DNA from: Planctomycetota bacterium
Lineage (GTDB): Bacteria > Planctomycetota > Phycisphaerae > WQYP01
Assembly: GCA_021831565.1 (NCBI GenBank)
Contig: JAKBMM010000012.1
Location: forward strand, 1-57,618
Reading direction: 5' to 3'
Length of the DNA stretch: 57,618 nucleotides
Part shown: piece by piece, positions 27,858 to 37,260 of the stretch
How positions within the stretch are numbered: position 1 is the first letter of the stretch
How the letters are laid out: every line of letters starts with the position of its first letter
Translations under genes and position numbers: made by a program
The notes under the pieces: generated by a model
Databases searched by the model: none
What the model saw: only the letters and a program-made list of their open reading frames with translations
Told to the model about the DNA's origin: nothing

Positions 27858-29246
27858 TCATGAAGGGTCACCACCACCGGCTTTCTTCGCGGAATCCGGC
27901 GGCACAGCGGCGGCGGCCGCCGCGGAACGAATAGCCGCCAGTTTCTCCAGATAGGCGCGAAAAACCGCCTCATGTCCCCGATCGGTCGGTTGATAATACC
28001 GTTTGTCCACGCCCAGGTATTCCTGGGGAACATACCCTTGTGGAAAATCATGGGCGTATTGGTAGCCGGTATGGCCGAGTTCGGTCGCGCCGCGATAGTT
28101 TGAATCACGCAAATGGCGCGGTACGGGTTGGGTTCTTTGTTCGCGCACATCCCGCGCGGCCTGGTCGATGGCCACGGTGGCGGCGTTGCTTTTCGCAGAG
28201 CAGGCCAGGTAGGTGACCGCTTGCGCCAACGTCAGCCGGCATTCCGGCAGGCCGACGAATTCGGAGATCTGCACGGCGGCGGCGGCGAGCACGATGGCCA
28301 TCGGATCGGCGTTACCGATGTCCTCGGAAGCACAGATGGCGATCCGCCGGGCGATGAACCGCGGATCTTCACCGGAGGCGAGCATGCGCGCCAGCCAGTA
28401 CACGGCGGCGTCGGGATCGCTTCCCCTGATGCTTTTGATCAGGGCACTGGCGGTATCGAAGTGTTCATCCCCGGTGGGATCGTAAGCCAGAGCCTTGGTC
28501 TGTATCGATTCGCGCGCCGCGTCCAGAGAGATGATGATCGGCTGACCGGCGGCGGAATCCGGCGCGGACTGGGAAAGCACGGCGATTTCCAGGGCCAGCA
28601 AAGCGCCGCGGGCGTCGCCATCGCAGATTCGCGCCAGATACTCCATTGCCGCCGGTTCCATCCGCACGCACAAGCCCGGGAACCCGCGCTGCGGGTCGTG
28701 AATGGCCCGTTCGAGAATTTGCCCGATGTCCTGGGGCGACAACGGTTCAAATTGAAAAATCCGGCTGCGCGAAACCAGGGGAGCATTGACCGCAAAAAAT
28801 GGATTCAGGGTGGTCGCGCCAATGAGCACCACGATTCCCTGTTCCACATCGGAAAGAAGTATATCCTGCTGGCCGCGGTTGAAACGATGAATTTCATCAA
28901 TAAACAGCACGGTTTGCTGGCCGGTGTTCTCAAGCAGCGCCCGGGCGTCGGCCAGCAGGTCGCGCACCTCTTTAACGCCGGCTGCGGCCGCGTGGATCTC
29001 AACAAAGCGCCGCCGGGTGGACTGTGCGATGAGCTGGGCGAGAGTTGTTTTACCTGTTCCGGCCGGACCGTAAAAAATAGCGCTCAAGAGCCGGTCCGTC
29101 TCAATCATTCGCCGCAGCAGTTTTCCCGACCCCAAGATGTGCTGCTGACCGACAAATTCTTCCAAAGAGCGGGGGCGCATGCGCACCGCCAGAGGCTGTG
29201 CGGATTCGAGGCGTTTGAGCCGGCTGGAGGCAAAAAGGTCCGGCAC
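27858..29246 (-). CDS. rarA: Replication-associated recombination ATPase RarA (MgsA)
   Basis: AAA+ ATPase acting at stalled replication forks, relative of clamp loaders. 462 residues. RMRPRSLEEFVGQQHILG at 22-39, Walker A GPAGTGKT at 60-67, Walker B IDEIHRFN near 116-123, sensor LIGATTLNPFF, then the tetramerisation region with PDAAVYWLARML and the end YQYAHDFPQGYVPQEYLG. The start is GTG 29246 with GGGAGG ahead. The last 30 residues are Ala-rich and variable. Confidence 0.94.
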   Translation of the reverse strand: MPDLFASSRLKRLESAQPLAVRMRPRSLEEFVGQQHILGSGKLLRRMIETDRLLSAIFYGPAGTGKTTLAQLIAQSTRRRFVEIHAAAAGVKEVRDLLADARALLENTGQQTVLFIDEIHRFNRGQQDILLSDVEQGIVVLIGATTLNPFFAVNAPLVSRSRIFQFEPLSPQDIGQILERAIHDPQRGFPGLCVRMEPAAMEYLARICDGDARGALLALEIAVLSQSAPDSAAGQPIIISLDAARESIQTKALAYDPTGDEHFDTASALIKSIRGSDPDAAVYWLARMLASGEDPRFIARRIAICASEDIGNADPMAIVLAAAAVQISEFVGLPECRLTLAQAVTYLACSAKSNAATVAIDQAARDVREQRTQPVPRHLRDSNYRGATELGHTGYQYAHDFPQGYVPQEYLGVDKRYYQPTDRGHEAVFRAYLEKLAAIRSAAAAAAVPPDSAKKAGGGDPS

Positions 29247-29477
29247 TCTACCTCCCGGTTACGTCAACACGCCTGTTGGAGCGGTGCGCCCCTTTGCATA
29301 CGGGCACGCACCTTCCAGGGCGGAGCAAGTCCGGCCTGCGATACGTCTATCTTCCGCACCCCTCGTTGGATACATTTCCGGATGCCACACACATGGGACC
29401 CGGCACACGCGGATTTTTTCGCAAGCGACGCGACGCCAAATATCCCGAATCCGCCCGCCAGCGGGGCGATGTCGATA

Positions 29478-29822
29478 TCAAGCTACCGGCTTGGCGACCA
29501 CGGAATCGAGGGCCGCCTTGAACTCTTTTTTCGACGTAAGTCCGACAAATCTTCGAGCGATCTGCCCCTTGTTGAAGAGGATAATCGTGGGAATGGCGCT
29601 GATGTTGAATTTCATGGCCGTGTCATGATTGGAGTCCGTGTCCACCTTAGCGACTTTCACACGGTCTTTGTATTCATCAGCCAGTTCATCGATCGTCGGG
29701 GCCAACATGCGGCAGGGACCGCACCATTGGGCCCAGAAATCCACGAGAACAGGCTGTGAACTGTTGAGAACCTCCTGCTGAAAGTTGGCATCTGTAATCT
29801 GCACGACATTGTTTCCAGCCAT
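29478..29822 (-). CDS. trxA: Thioredoxin
   Basis: Cytosolic disulfide reductant. 114 residues; active site WCGPC with C34 and C37, preceded by VLVDFWA and followed by the cis-proline strand AIPTIILFNKGQ. An AGGAGA ribosome site precedes the ATG. It has its own promoter between it and the upstream sdhB. Its usual reductase is not obvious here; the flavoprotein at 38252-39298 lacks the CxxC needed. Confidence 0.96.
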   Translation of the reverse strand: MAGNNVVQITDANFQQEVLNSSQPVLVDFWAQWCGPCRMLAPTIDELADEYKDRVKVAKVDTDSNHDTAMKFNISAIPTIILFNKGQIARRFVGLTSKKEFKAALDSVVAKPVA

Positions 29823-29870
29823 TATTTTCTCCTGTAGGCGACTCGCGGGGGCTTACCCGGCATTCATGGA

Positions 29871-29899
29871 ATGGTAGAAGGCGATTTCGGGAGTGTCAA
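29871..29899 (-). promoter_or_regulatory. Promoter for trxA
   Basis: On the minus strand a perfect TTGACA (29899-29894), a 17-base spacer and TACCAT (29876-29871, 4 of 6). It lies between the sdhB stop and the trxA ATG, so trxA can be expressed apart from the sdh genes. Predicted start near 29864, leader about 40 nt. Confidence 0.6.
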
Positions 29900-29941
29900 A
29901 TGGTACTCCTGGATGGCTTGCGACGGGAAGCGGATCGCCGG

Positions 29942-30697
29942 TTATTTCCCGCCCGCATGGCTGGCTTTTTCGCCCTTGATTTTACGCAGGAGTATTTGGA
30001 TTGGGTCATAATAGCGGTCCACCACCCGTTCCTTGAGCGGGATGATGGCGTTGTCGGTGATGTGGATGTCTTCGGGGCACACTTCCGTACAGCATTTCGT
30101 GATGTTGCACAAACCGAGTCCCGCCTCGTTTTTGAGCAATGGAAGGCGGTCCAGTGAGTCCATCGGATGCATCTGGAGGCTGGCGATACGCACGAAAAAC
30201 CGCGGCCCAAAAAATTCCGACTTGCGTTCGTGCTCGCGCAAAACGTGGCATACATTCTGGCAGAGGAAACACTCAATGCACTTGCGGAACTCCTGCGCCC
30301 GATTCACGTCCTGCTGGAGCATGACCCAGGAGGCGTCCGGGCGGGGCGCAAACGGCGGGATTTTTTTATTGACCTGATAATTCCAGGAGACATCCGTAAC
30401 CAGATCGCGAATGATTGGAAACGTTTGAAGAGGCTGGATGCGGACCATTTCACCGACGGGTAAAGCATCCAGGCGGGTCTTGCACATGAGGCGGGGCCGG
30501 CCGTTCACTTCGGCGCTGCACGAGCCGCATTTGGCGGCTTTGCAGTTCCAGCGGCAGGCCAGATCATGCGCCTGGGTACGTTGAATCTGGTGGATCGCGT
30601 CGAGCACCACCATACCTTCTTCGACCTCGACCTGGTACTCCACAAATCGGCCGCCGTTTTTGTCGCCGCGCCAAACACTGAAAGTTCGGATGCTCAT
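29942..30697 (-). CDS. sdhB: Succinate dehydrogenase / fumarate reductase iron-sulfur subunit
   Basis: Electron-transfer subunit linking SdhA to the membrane quinone site. 251 residues. The [2Fe-2S] ligands are C52, C57, C60 and C72 (NCKAAKCGSC ... MC); the C-terminal domain has CIECFLCQNVC and CNITKCCTEVCPEDI for the 4Fe and 3Fe clusters. The ATG overlaps the sdhA stop (ATGA), so translation is probably coupled. The order C-A-B is that of the class with a single large membrane anchor. Confidence 0.95.
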   Translation of the reverse strand: MSIRTFSVWRGDKNGGRFVEYQVEVEEGMVVLDAIHQIQRTQAHDLACRWNCKAAKCGSCSAEVNGRPRLMCKTRLDALPVGEMVRIQPLQTFPIIRDLVTDVSWNYQVNKKIPPFAPRPDASWVMLQQDVNRAQEFRKCIECFLCQNVCHVLREHERKSEFFGPRFFVRIASLQMHPMDSLDRLPLLKNEAGLGLCNITKCCTEVCPEDIHITDNAIIPLKERVVDRYYDPIQILLRKIKGEKASHAGGK

Positions 30698-32427
30698 TTG
30701 GTTTCCTTGGCTTTTTTTTCGTCTACCAGGGGGATCAACTCCGCGACTTTGACCACGGGGCGGGCCTGGACTTTCATACCGTCGGGTTCCTTTTTTATCA
30801 CGATGTTATGTTCACCCCAGTATTCGTCGTACTTCGGGAAATCCAATCGGCTGTGCGCCCCGCGGCTCTCTTTGCGCAAGAGAGCGGCGCGGACGATCGC
30901 CTGGGAGCAGATCAGCATGTTGTGCAGGTCCCGGCACAGATGCCAGCCCGGATTGTACATACGCTGGCCTTCGACGACGCCGACGTGGGCGGCGCGCCGC
31001 TGGAGGTCCTCCAGCCTGGCCACGGCCATGGTCAAGTCTTTTTCTTCGCGGAAAATGCCAGCGAGGTTTTGCATCGTATTTTGCAGATCGACATGGAGCT
31101 TATAGGGATCCGCAGCGCCGGGTCGATCGAAAAAGCCGATCATTTCACCCGCCGCGTTTTCCACCTGCGTCTGATCGATCCGGGGCGGCGCGGCCCGGTT
31201 GGCGTATTCCGCGGCGCCGGCGCCGGCGCGCCGGCCAAACACCAGCAAGTCCGAGAGGGAATTGCCGCCGAGACGGTTGGCGCCGTTCACTCCGCCAGTA
31301 CATTCGCCCGCGGCGTAAAGACCGGGAACGGTGCTGGCGCCGGTGTCGGCATCCACCTTGATCCCCCCCATGGTGTAATGGCTGGTGGGACCGACTTCCA
31401 TCGGCTCTTTTGTGATGTCCACGTCGGCGAGTTCCTTGAACTGGTGATACATGCTCGGGAGCTTTTGCCGGATGTAGGGGGCTTTTCGATGAGAGATATC
31501 AAGGAAACAGCCGCCATGCGGTGAGCCGCGGCCCTCTTTCACCTCGGTGTAGATCGCCCGCGCCACCACATCGCGCGTAGATAAATCCATTCGTTTGGGA
31601 TCATATTTTTCCATGAAACGTTCGCCCTGGTTGTTGCGAAGGATGCCGCCTTCACCGCGAACCGCTTCCGTCACCAAAAGACCCATCACCCCCGGCGGCC
31701 AGACCATGCCCGTGGGATGAAATTGAACGAACTCCATGTCCACCAACTCCGCGCCGGCTTCGTATCCGAGCGCGTGGCCATCGCCGGTGGATTCCCAGGA
31801 GTTGGAGGTAATCTTATAACACTTGCCAATGCCGCCCGTGGCCAGCACCACGGCCTTGGCCTTGTACACCACGAAGCGGCCCGTCTCGCGCCAATAGCCG
31901 AATGCCCCGCAGACGCGCTCGCCGTCCTTGAGCAGCTTCGTGATCGTGCATTCCATAAAGACGTCGATGCCCTGGTGCACACCCTTGTCCTGCAAAGTGC
32001 GAATCAGTTCCAGTCCTGTGCGGTCGCCGACGTGCGCCAGCCGCCGGTAGGTATGTCCACCGAAGGCGCGCTGCAAAATTTTTCCATCGGGCGTGCGGTC
32101 GAACACCGCGCCCCATCGCTCCAATTCGCGCACGCGCTCGGGCGCTTCCCGGGCGTGCAACTCGGCCATGCGCCAGTTGTTGAGGTACTTGCCGCCGAAA
32201 AGAGTATCCTGGAAATGGGTCCGCCAACTGTCCTGAGCATCCACATGGGCCAGCGCCGCGGCTACGCCGCCTTCCGCCATGACCGTGTGCGCTTTACCCA
32301 GGAGCGATTTGCATATCAGCGCCGTTTTGGCGCCCAGTGCGGAGCACTCAATCGCGGCCCGCAACCCCGCGCCGCCCGCGCCGATGACTATGACGTCGTG
32401 TTCGTGTGTTTCGTATTTTTCGTTCAT
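30694..32427 (-). CDS. sdhA: Succinate dehydrogenase / fumarate reductase flavoprotein subunit
   Basis: Catalytic subunit with covalent FAD, 577 residues. FAD-binding VIGAGGAGLRAA near 15-26, the flavinylation histidine region KAHTVMAEGGVAAAL, MEFVQFHPTG and the capping-domain TMGGIKVDADTGAS with PGLYAAGECTGG and GANRLGGNSLSDLLVFGRRAG are present. It starts six bases after sdhC and overlaps sdhB by four. It feeds electrons from succinate to the quinone pool. Confidence 0.96.
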   Translation of the reverse strand: MNEKYETHEHDVIVIGAGGAGLRAAIECSALGAKTALICKSLLGKAHTVMAEGGVAAALAHVDAQDSWRTHFQDTLFGGKYLNNWRMAELHAREAPERVRELERWGAVFDRTPDGKILQRAFGGHTYRRLAHVGDRTGLELIRTLQDKGVHQGIDVFMECTITKLLKDGERVCGAFGYWRETGRFVVYKAKAVVLATGGIGKCYKITSNSWESTGDGHALGYEAGAELVDMEFVQFHPTGMVWPPGVMGLLVTEAVRGEGGILRNNQGERFMEKYDPKRMDLSTRDVVARAIYTEVKEGRGSPHGGCFLDISHRKAPYIRQKLPSMYHQFKELADVDITKEPMEVGPTSHYTMGGIKVDADTGASTVPGLYAAGECTGGVNGANRLGGNSLSDLLVFGRRAGAGAAEYANRAAPPRIDQTQVENAAGEMIGFFDRPGAADPYKLHVDLQNTMQNLAGIFREEKDLTMAVARLEDLQRRAAHVGVVEGQRMYNPGWHLCRDLHNMLICSQAIVRAALLRKESRGAHSRLDFPKYDEYWGEHNIVIKKEPDGMKVQARPVVKVAELIPLVDEKKAKETK

Positions 32428-32433
32428 TTCGAT

Positions 32434-33222
32434 TTAGAAAATCCTCACATCATGCCAAACGCCCATCGCGCATAGTCGCACGTAAAGATCGGCGAATCCG
32501 ACCGCAAATAAGCTGATCCACGCCCATGGCGCATGCTTAAGATTCAACAACGAGACGCCACTCCAGAGCTTGTGCCGAGTCCGCGCCGCCGCCGAGCAGG
32601 AGAAACAATCGAGCCGACCTCCGACAAGATGCCGCAGCGAATTGCAGCCGAGGGTAAATGCCGACAACGTAAGCACGTTAAACAACAGGACCAGCGACCC
32701 TACGCCCACCCCAAAGTGAAGTTGCCCCGCCGGATCCCGGAAGAAAAACGATCGCACCGCGTCGTACCACAGGGACAAAAGAAGGAGCGTCGCGAGGTAA
32801 AAGAAGTACCGGTGGAAGTTCTGGAGGATAAAAGGAAAGGCTCTCTCCCCACGGTAACATCGGCCTTTCGGCTCGCCCACCGCGCACGCGGGCGGATCCA
32901 GGAAGTATGAACGGTAGTAGGCTTTGCGGTAATAGTAACACGTGGCGCGAAAACCAAGGGGAATCCACAAAATCAAAAAGGCGAAGGAGAACGGCAACTG
33001 TATCCCGAAGAGAACATGAAGATCGGGTGAGTAGAAAGGCGAAAGATAATACGCGCCATGGGCTTGGTACAGGTAATTATTCCCCTGCCATGCCGCCCAC
33101 ATTGCATACACGCCGAATGCCGTGAGCCCCAAAAAAACGAGCAGGGGCTGGAGCCACCAGGCGTCCCGTCGCGCCGTGACGCCCAGCCCGTTGCGTTCAA
33201 GAACGGAACCTGTTTGAGCCAT
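32434..33222 (-). CDS. sdhC: Succinate dehydrogenase membrane anchor (large cytochrome b-like)
   Basis: 262 residues with about five to six hydrophobic segments. It lacks close similarity to the two-subunit SdhC/SdhD pair. It carries the strings GFRATCYYYRKAYYRS, DPPACAVGEP and FILQNFHRYFFYLA, which I recall from the anchor protein next to sdhA in actinobacteria and related phyla. Conserved His residues (HRYFFYLA, LRHLVGG, HKLWSG) are candidate haem ligands. Position directly before sdhA supports the role. No separate sdhD is seen. Confidence 0.82.
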   Translation of the reverse strand: MAQTGSVLERNGLGVTARRDAWWLQPLLVFLGLTAFGVYAMWAAWQGNNYLYQAHGAYYLSPFYSPDLHVLFGIQLPFSFAFLILWIPLGFRATCYYYRKAYYRSYFLDPPACAVGEPKGRCYRGERAFPFILQNFHRYFFYLATLLLLSLWYDAVRSFFFRDPAGQLHFGVGVGSLVLLFNVLTLSAFTLGCNSLRHLVGGRLDCFSCSAAARTRHKLWSGVSLLNLKHAPWAWISLFAVGFADLYVRLCAMGVWHDVRIF

Positions 33223-33326
33223 ATACTTTCAATCCCGATTTTCGTCGCGCGCTTTCCGTGGGCCATCGAAGTTCAAGAGGGCGAAACCCCCCGGCGCGTC
33301 TCGCTCTTTTCAAACACAGATATCGG

Positions 33327-33355
33327 ATTCTACGGACACATCCGGAATGTGTCAA
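33327..33355 (-). promoter_or_regulatory. Strong sigma70-type promoter for sdhCAB
   Basis: On the minus strand a perfect TTGACA (33355-33350), an exact 17-base spacer and TAGAAT (33332-33327, 5 of 6). The predicted start is near 33320, about 98 bases before sdhC. It is among the clearest promoters in the window. No gene lies in 33223-33472. Confidence 0.75.
33335..33353. promoter_or_regulatory. Dyad operator candidate in the sdh promoter
   Basis: GACACAT (33335-33341), centre CCGGA and ATGTGTC (33347-33353) form a seven-base perfect inverted repeat that covers most of the spacer and part of the -35 box. A protein bound here would block RNA polymerase. The arms match no regulator site I can name with confidence. 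Confidence 0.55.
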
Positions 33356-33472
33356 AAAACTATCCATGAAATGTTGCAAACATGGCGGCGTGCGGTATAT
33401 CGGGATGGAATCCCGCGGCCGTTTGGCAGGCGTGCGGGCTGGAAAACACCGAAGTGAAGGGTGCACAAGCCC

Positions 33473-33934
33473 TCAGATACCCGTGCTGCCGAAGCCGCCG
33501 GCGCCGCGAACTGTGGCGGAAAGCTCTTCGCTGGCCGGTAGCACCCGCCAGCTCACTCGCGTGACGGGGCCGATCACCATCTGGGCGATTCGCATGCCAC
33601 GGGTAATGATAAACGGCTCGTCCCCCAGATTGATCAGAATGACCTGCACTTCCCCGCGGTAATCGGCGTCAATTGTGCCCGGCGCGTTGGCCATGCTGAT
33701 CCCGTGCCGGAGGGCCAGGCCGGAGCGGGGACGAATCTGCGCTTCATACCCCGGCGGCAGAGCCACCGCCAGGCCGCAGGGAATGACCCGGCGTTCATAC
33801 GGTAAAAGCGTGACCGGTTCCCGGACCGCAGCGGGAAGGTCCATACCCGCCGACAAAGCCGTCTGATAGGCCGGCGGTTCCAGCCCGCGGCCGTGTTCGA
33901 GCCAGGCCAATTCCACCTTGATTGGTTCAGGCAT
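33473..33934 (-). CDS. dut: dUTP diphosphatase
   Basis: Hydrolyses dUTP to dUMP, keeping uracil out of DNA. 153 residues. All five family motifs are visible: [30 protein letters not shown] and the C-terminal [11 protein letters not shown] strong AAGGAGA site precedes the ATG. It lies 13 bases downstream of the glutamine amidotransferase on the same strand and probably shares its transcript. Confidence 0.96.
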   Translation of the reverse strand: MPEPIKVELAWLEHGRGLEPPAYQTALSAGMDLPAAVREPVTLLPYERRVIPCGLAVALPPGYEAQIRPRSGLALRHGISMANAPGTIDADYRGEVQVILINLGDEPFIITRGMRIAQMVIGPVTRVSWRVLPASEELSATVRGAGGFGSTGI

Positions 33935-33947
33935 GATGGCATCTCCT

Positions 33948-34697
33948 TCAGAGCACGTGTGCCGTTCCGGGGCGATCCCGCCGGCTACCGGGATTGGTCA
34001 CCAGACCGGCCCAGCGGGCGAATACCTGCCCGCCGTATTTTTCCAGGTCAACCATGTATCGGGCCGTCTGGTTAAGAATTTCATCGCCCGACAGGTTCGC
34101 CTGCGCCAGTTCGTCCGGGAAAGCCTGGACCATGCGAAGAATCTGCTGCCAGGTGACTTCCAGGTGGCAAAGCAGGCCGTAGGCGTTCGGGCCGTGGCGA
34201 AACGCCTGGCAAGCGGTTCCCTCGGAAGCCAGCAACGGTGTGCTTCCGCGGGGCAGGTCGAAAACATCGCCGTGCCAATGGAATGCCGCAAACTCATCCG
34301 GCAGGCCCGCCAGCAGCGGATCATCCCTGGCGCCAGCCAGCTTTTTCACAGTATGCCAGCCAATTTCCTTTTTTCCGGCCGCAAATACCCTGGCGCCCAG
34401 CGCCGCCGCCAGAAGCTGGCTGCCCAAGCAAATACCCAGGATTGGTTTATGATCGTACAGGGCGGATTCGATCAACCGCAGCTCGTCGCCAAGGAAGGGA
34501 TATTGATCCCGCTCGTAGACGCTCATGGGACCACCCATCACGATCAGACCGGCGTAACCGTCGAGTGTTTCCGGATAAGACGCGCCGGAAAATACTTCCA
34601 GCGTCTGCGGGGCAAGATCGGCCGCGGCCAGAGCGGTGGAGATATCGCCCAGGGTTTCACATTCCACATGCTGAATCGCAAGAATCTTTTGCATCAT
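33948..34697 (-). CDS. Class I glutamine amidotransferase (GMP-synthase-like)
   Basis: 249-residue stand-alone GATase1 protein. Catalytic Cys C90 in [11 protein letters not shown] and the His-Glu pair H178/E180 in LLCHLEV are present. [16 protein letters not shown] and [14 protein letters not shown] are typical of the GMP-synthase-like family that often serves unknown amide transfers or gamma-glutamyl hydrolysis. No synthase domain is fused or adjacent; the neighbour is dut. Substrate unknown. Confidence 0.88.
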   Translation of the reverse strand: MMQKILAIQHVECETLGDISTALAAADLAPQTLEVFSGASYPETLDGYAGLIVMGGPMSVYERDQYPFLGDELRLIESALYDHKPILGICLGSQLLAAALGARVFAAGKKEIGWHTVKKLAGARDDPLLAGLPDEFAAFHWHGDVFDLPRGSTPLLASEGTACQAFRHGPNAYGLLCHLEVTWQQILRMVQAFPDELAQANLSGDEILNQTARYMVDLEKYGGQVFARWAGLVTNPGSRRDRPGTAHVL

Positions 34698-34834
34698 ACA
34701 TTTCCGCGTGGCGCCGTCCGATTTCCGGTTCGGCTATTTTTTGAAGAGCCGGTCGCCCCGGCGGGCCGGTGCGAGCCTCCCCGGCCATCACCCGAACCAC
34801 CGCTTTTTTAGATTTCACTCCAAAAACAGTCCGC

Positions 34835-34864
34835 TTGCAACGCGGTTTTCCGTTCGGCTATAAT
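34835..34864 (+). promoter_or_regulatory. Promoter for fusA
   Basis: TTGCAA (34835-34840, 5 of 6), an 18-base spacer and perfect TATAAT (34859-34864). Transcription would start near 34871 and yield a leader of about 270 nt before fusA. The rest of 34698-35139 holds no convincing gene; an eight-codon GTG frame at 34937-34963 is the only small open frame with a plausible ribosome site. Confidence 0.6.
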
Positions 34865-35056
34865 CATGCATTCGAGTGTTTGCTCCTTGAGCCGCCTGTG
34901 GGCCGGCCCATCGCCCCCGGGAAAGGATATGCAAAGGTGAAACTACTCATTGATATTTTCTAAGCCCATGCCCAGGCCGATGGTCGACCCAGGCAGGGGT
35001 TGAAACATCGGCGCGGTATGGCGATGTGTGTGCCAACTCCCGTGCCCGCCGGAAAC

Positions 35057-35077
35057 GCCCGCCAAGCGGGTCTTTTT
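35057..35077 (+). terminator. Terminator-like hairpin in the fusA leader
   Basis: CCCGC (35058-35062), loop CAA and GCGGG (35066-35070), plus a G-T pair outside, are followed directly by TCTTTTT. This has the form of an intrinsic terminator and lies 190 bases after the promoter and 62 bases before fusA, so it could attenuate fusA. The stem is short. Confidence 0.5.
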
Positions 35078-35139
35078 GAATAACAGAACGAAAGAACTGC
35101 TGATCCATAGATATCACGGGTGATGGATAAAGGTGAATT

Positions 35140-37251
35140 ATGCCACGCGATCTGACGAAATTACGCAACATTGGTATCGCCGCCCATATCGACGCCGGCA
35201 AGACGACCGTCTCCGAACGCATTTTATACTACACCGGCAAGACCCATAAGATCGGCGAAGTGCACGAAGGCACCGCCGTCATGGATCATTTGCAGGAAGA
35301 GCAGGAACGGGGTATCACCATCACCGCCGCCGCCACCACCTGTCCCTGGCGCATCGACGGCAAAGAGGACGGCGAAGAATTCATCATCAACCTGATTGAC
35401 ACCCCGGGCCACGTGGACTTCACCGTGGAGGTGGAGAGGTCGCTGCGGGTGCTCGACGGCGCCGTGGCCGTGTTCGATGGTCGTGAAGGGGTGGAAGCCC
35501 AATCGGAAACGGTGTGGCGCCAGGCGGCCAAGTACAAGGTGCCGCGCCTCTGTTTTATTAACAAAATGGACAAAGTCGGCGCCGACTTTGAATTTTGTGT
35601 GCGGACCATTCACGAGAGGCTGGGGGCCAATCCCGTTCCGATCCAGATTCCCATTGGGGCGGCGGAAATGTTCGCCGGCGTCATTGATCTGGTGGAAATG
35701 AAGGCCTACCAGTGGGACGAAACGAGTAAGGGCCGCGTCTGGGGTGAAATTCCAATTCCCCCCGAATGCCTGGCCAAGGCGGACCAGGCCCGGGCGTACA
35801 TGATTGAGAAGGCCGCCGAGTGCGACGACCATCTCATGGAGCACTACCTTCATGATAAACCGATCGACCGGGACCAGATTAAAGCCGCTCTGCGCAAAGG
35901 AACCATTGCCGGCCACATCAACCCCGTGCTCTGCGGCTCGGCCCTGAAATACAAGGGCGTGCAACTTCTGCTCAACGCGGTGGTGTACTACCTGCCCAAT
36001 CCGCTGGACAAGCCACCGGTGGTCGGCCACGATCCGCGCGACAAAAGCAAGCAGATCATCCGCTCCGCCGAAGGAAGCGAGCCGTTCTGCGGCATCGTGT
36101 TCAAGATTGTCAGCGATCAGCACGGCGATTTAAGCTACCTGCGGATATATTCGGGTAAACTCCAGTCCGGCGCCCGTATCCTCAACACCACGCGCGACCG
36201 TAAGGAAATCGCCTCGCGCATCTGGGAAATGCACGCCGCCGACCGCATCCAGCGCGACGACGCCGAGGCCGGCGACATCGTGGGCATTGTCGGCTTCAAA
36301 TACAGCCTCACCGGCGACACCGTGTGCGACGCCGATCATCCGATTTTGCTTGAAAAGATGGAATTTCCCGAGCCGGTCATCAGCATGTCCATTGAACCCA
36401 GGAACGCCAACGACAAGAACAAGCTCGGCGAGGCGCTGACCACCCTGCGCCGCGAGGACCCCACTTTCCGAAGCAATTTCGATTCTGAAACCGGCCAGAC
36501 GATTATTCACGGTATGGGCGAACTGCACCTGGAAATCATCGCCAACAAGCTCCGGCGGGACATGAAAGTCGACGTGCTGGTGGGCAAGCCGAAGGTGGCG
36601 TATAAGGAAACCATCACCCGGTCCGCCGAGGCGCAGGGCAAACACATCAAGCAGACCGGCGGTCGCGGCCAGTACGGCGACTGCTGGATAAGGATTGAAC
36701 CGTACCAGCCGGTGGAAGGCGACGATTCGGAGGACACACTGCTGTTCGTCAATGAGATCAAGGGCGGTGCGATTCCGAGGGAATACATTCCGTCGGTGGA
36801 GTACGGCGTGCGCCAGGCGTTCAAATCGGGTATCCTCGGCGGATTTCCGGCGCTGAACATGAAGGTCGCGCTCTTTGACGGCAGCTACCACGACGTGGAC
36901 TCCTCGCAGATCGCCTTTGAGCAGGCGGGCATTTTGGCCATGCAGGCGGCGATGAAGAAAGCCGGTCCGGTTCTGCTCGAACCAATCATGAAACTCCAGG
37001 TGACCACACCGATTGAGTTCGCCGGTCCCGTGCAGGGCGATATCAGCAGCCGGCGGGCGATGATCGAAAACACCGAAAATCGCGGCCATATCCAGGTGAT
37101 CGACGCCCGGGTTCCCCTGGCGAGCATGTTTGGTTATGCGACCATTTTGCGTTCGCTCACCCAGGGCCGCGCCAATTACACCATGGAGCCGCACAGCTAC
37201 GCCCAGACACCCAACCACGTGAAGGATGAAGTGCTCGCGGCGCTCAAATAG
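35140..37251 (+). CDS. fusA: Elongation factor G
   Basis: GTPase that drives ribosomal translocation and, with RRF, recycling. 703 residues, the full five domains. G1 AHIDAGKT at 15-22, switch [12 protein letters not shown]3 DTPGHVDF near 87-94, G4 NKMDK near 141-145, and the domain [17 protein letters not shown] segment. It stands alone: no rpsL, rpsG or tuf flank it, unlike the usual str operon. It converges on the next gene with only nine bases between. Confidence 0.97.
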   Translation: MPRDLTKLRNIGIAAHIDAGKTTVSERILYYTGKTHKIGEVHEGTAVMDHLQEEQERGITITAAATTCPWRIDGKEDGEEFIINLIDTPGHVDFTVEVERSLRVLDGAVAVFDGREGVEAQSETVWRQAAKYKVPRLCFINKMDKVGADFEFCVRTIHERLGANPVPIQIPIGAAEMFAGVIDLVEMKAYQWDETSKGRVWGEIPIPPECLAKADQARAYMIEKAAECDDHLMEHYLHDKPIDRDQIKAALRKGTIAGHINPVLCGSALKYKGVQLLLNAVVYYLPNPLDKPPVVGHDPRDKSKQIIRSAEGSEPFCGIVFKIVSDQHGDLSYLRIYSGKLQSGARILNTTRDRKEIASRIWEMHAADRIQRDDAEAGDIVGIVGFKYSLTGDTVCDADHPILLEKMEFPEPVISMSIEPRNANDKNKLGEALTTLRREDPTFRSNFDSETGQTIIHGMGELHLEIIANKLRRDMKVDVLVGKPKVAYKETITRSAEAQGKHIKQTGGRGQYGDCWIRIEPYQPVEGDDSEDTLLFVNEIKGGAIPREYIPSVEYGVRQAFKSGILGGFPALNMKVALFDGSYHDVDSSQIAFEQAGILAMQAAMKKAGPVLLEPIMKLQVTTPIEFAGPVQGDISSRRAMIENTENRGHIQVIDARVPLASMFGYATILRSLTQGRANYTMEPHSYAQTPNHVKDEVLAALK

Positions 37252-37260
37252 GCCGATGGG

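Noticed and set aside
28113-29759. Plus-strand frame of 548 codons
   Set aside because: Opposite rarA and trxA, with no recognisable domain.
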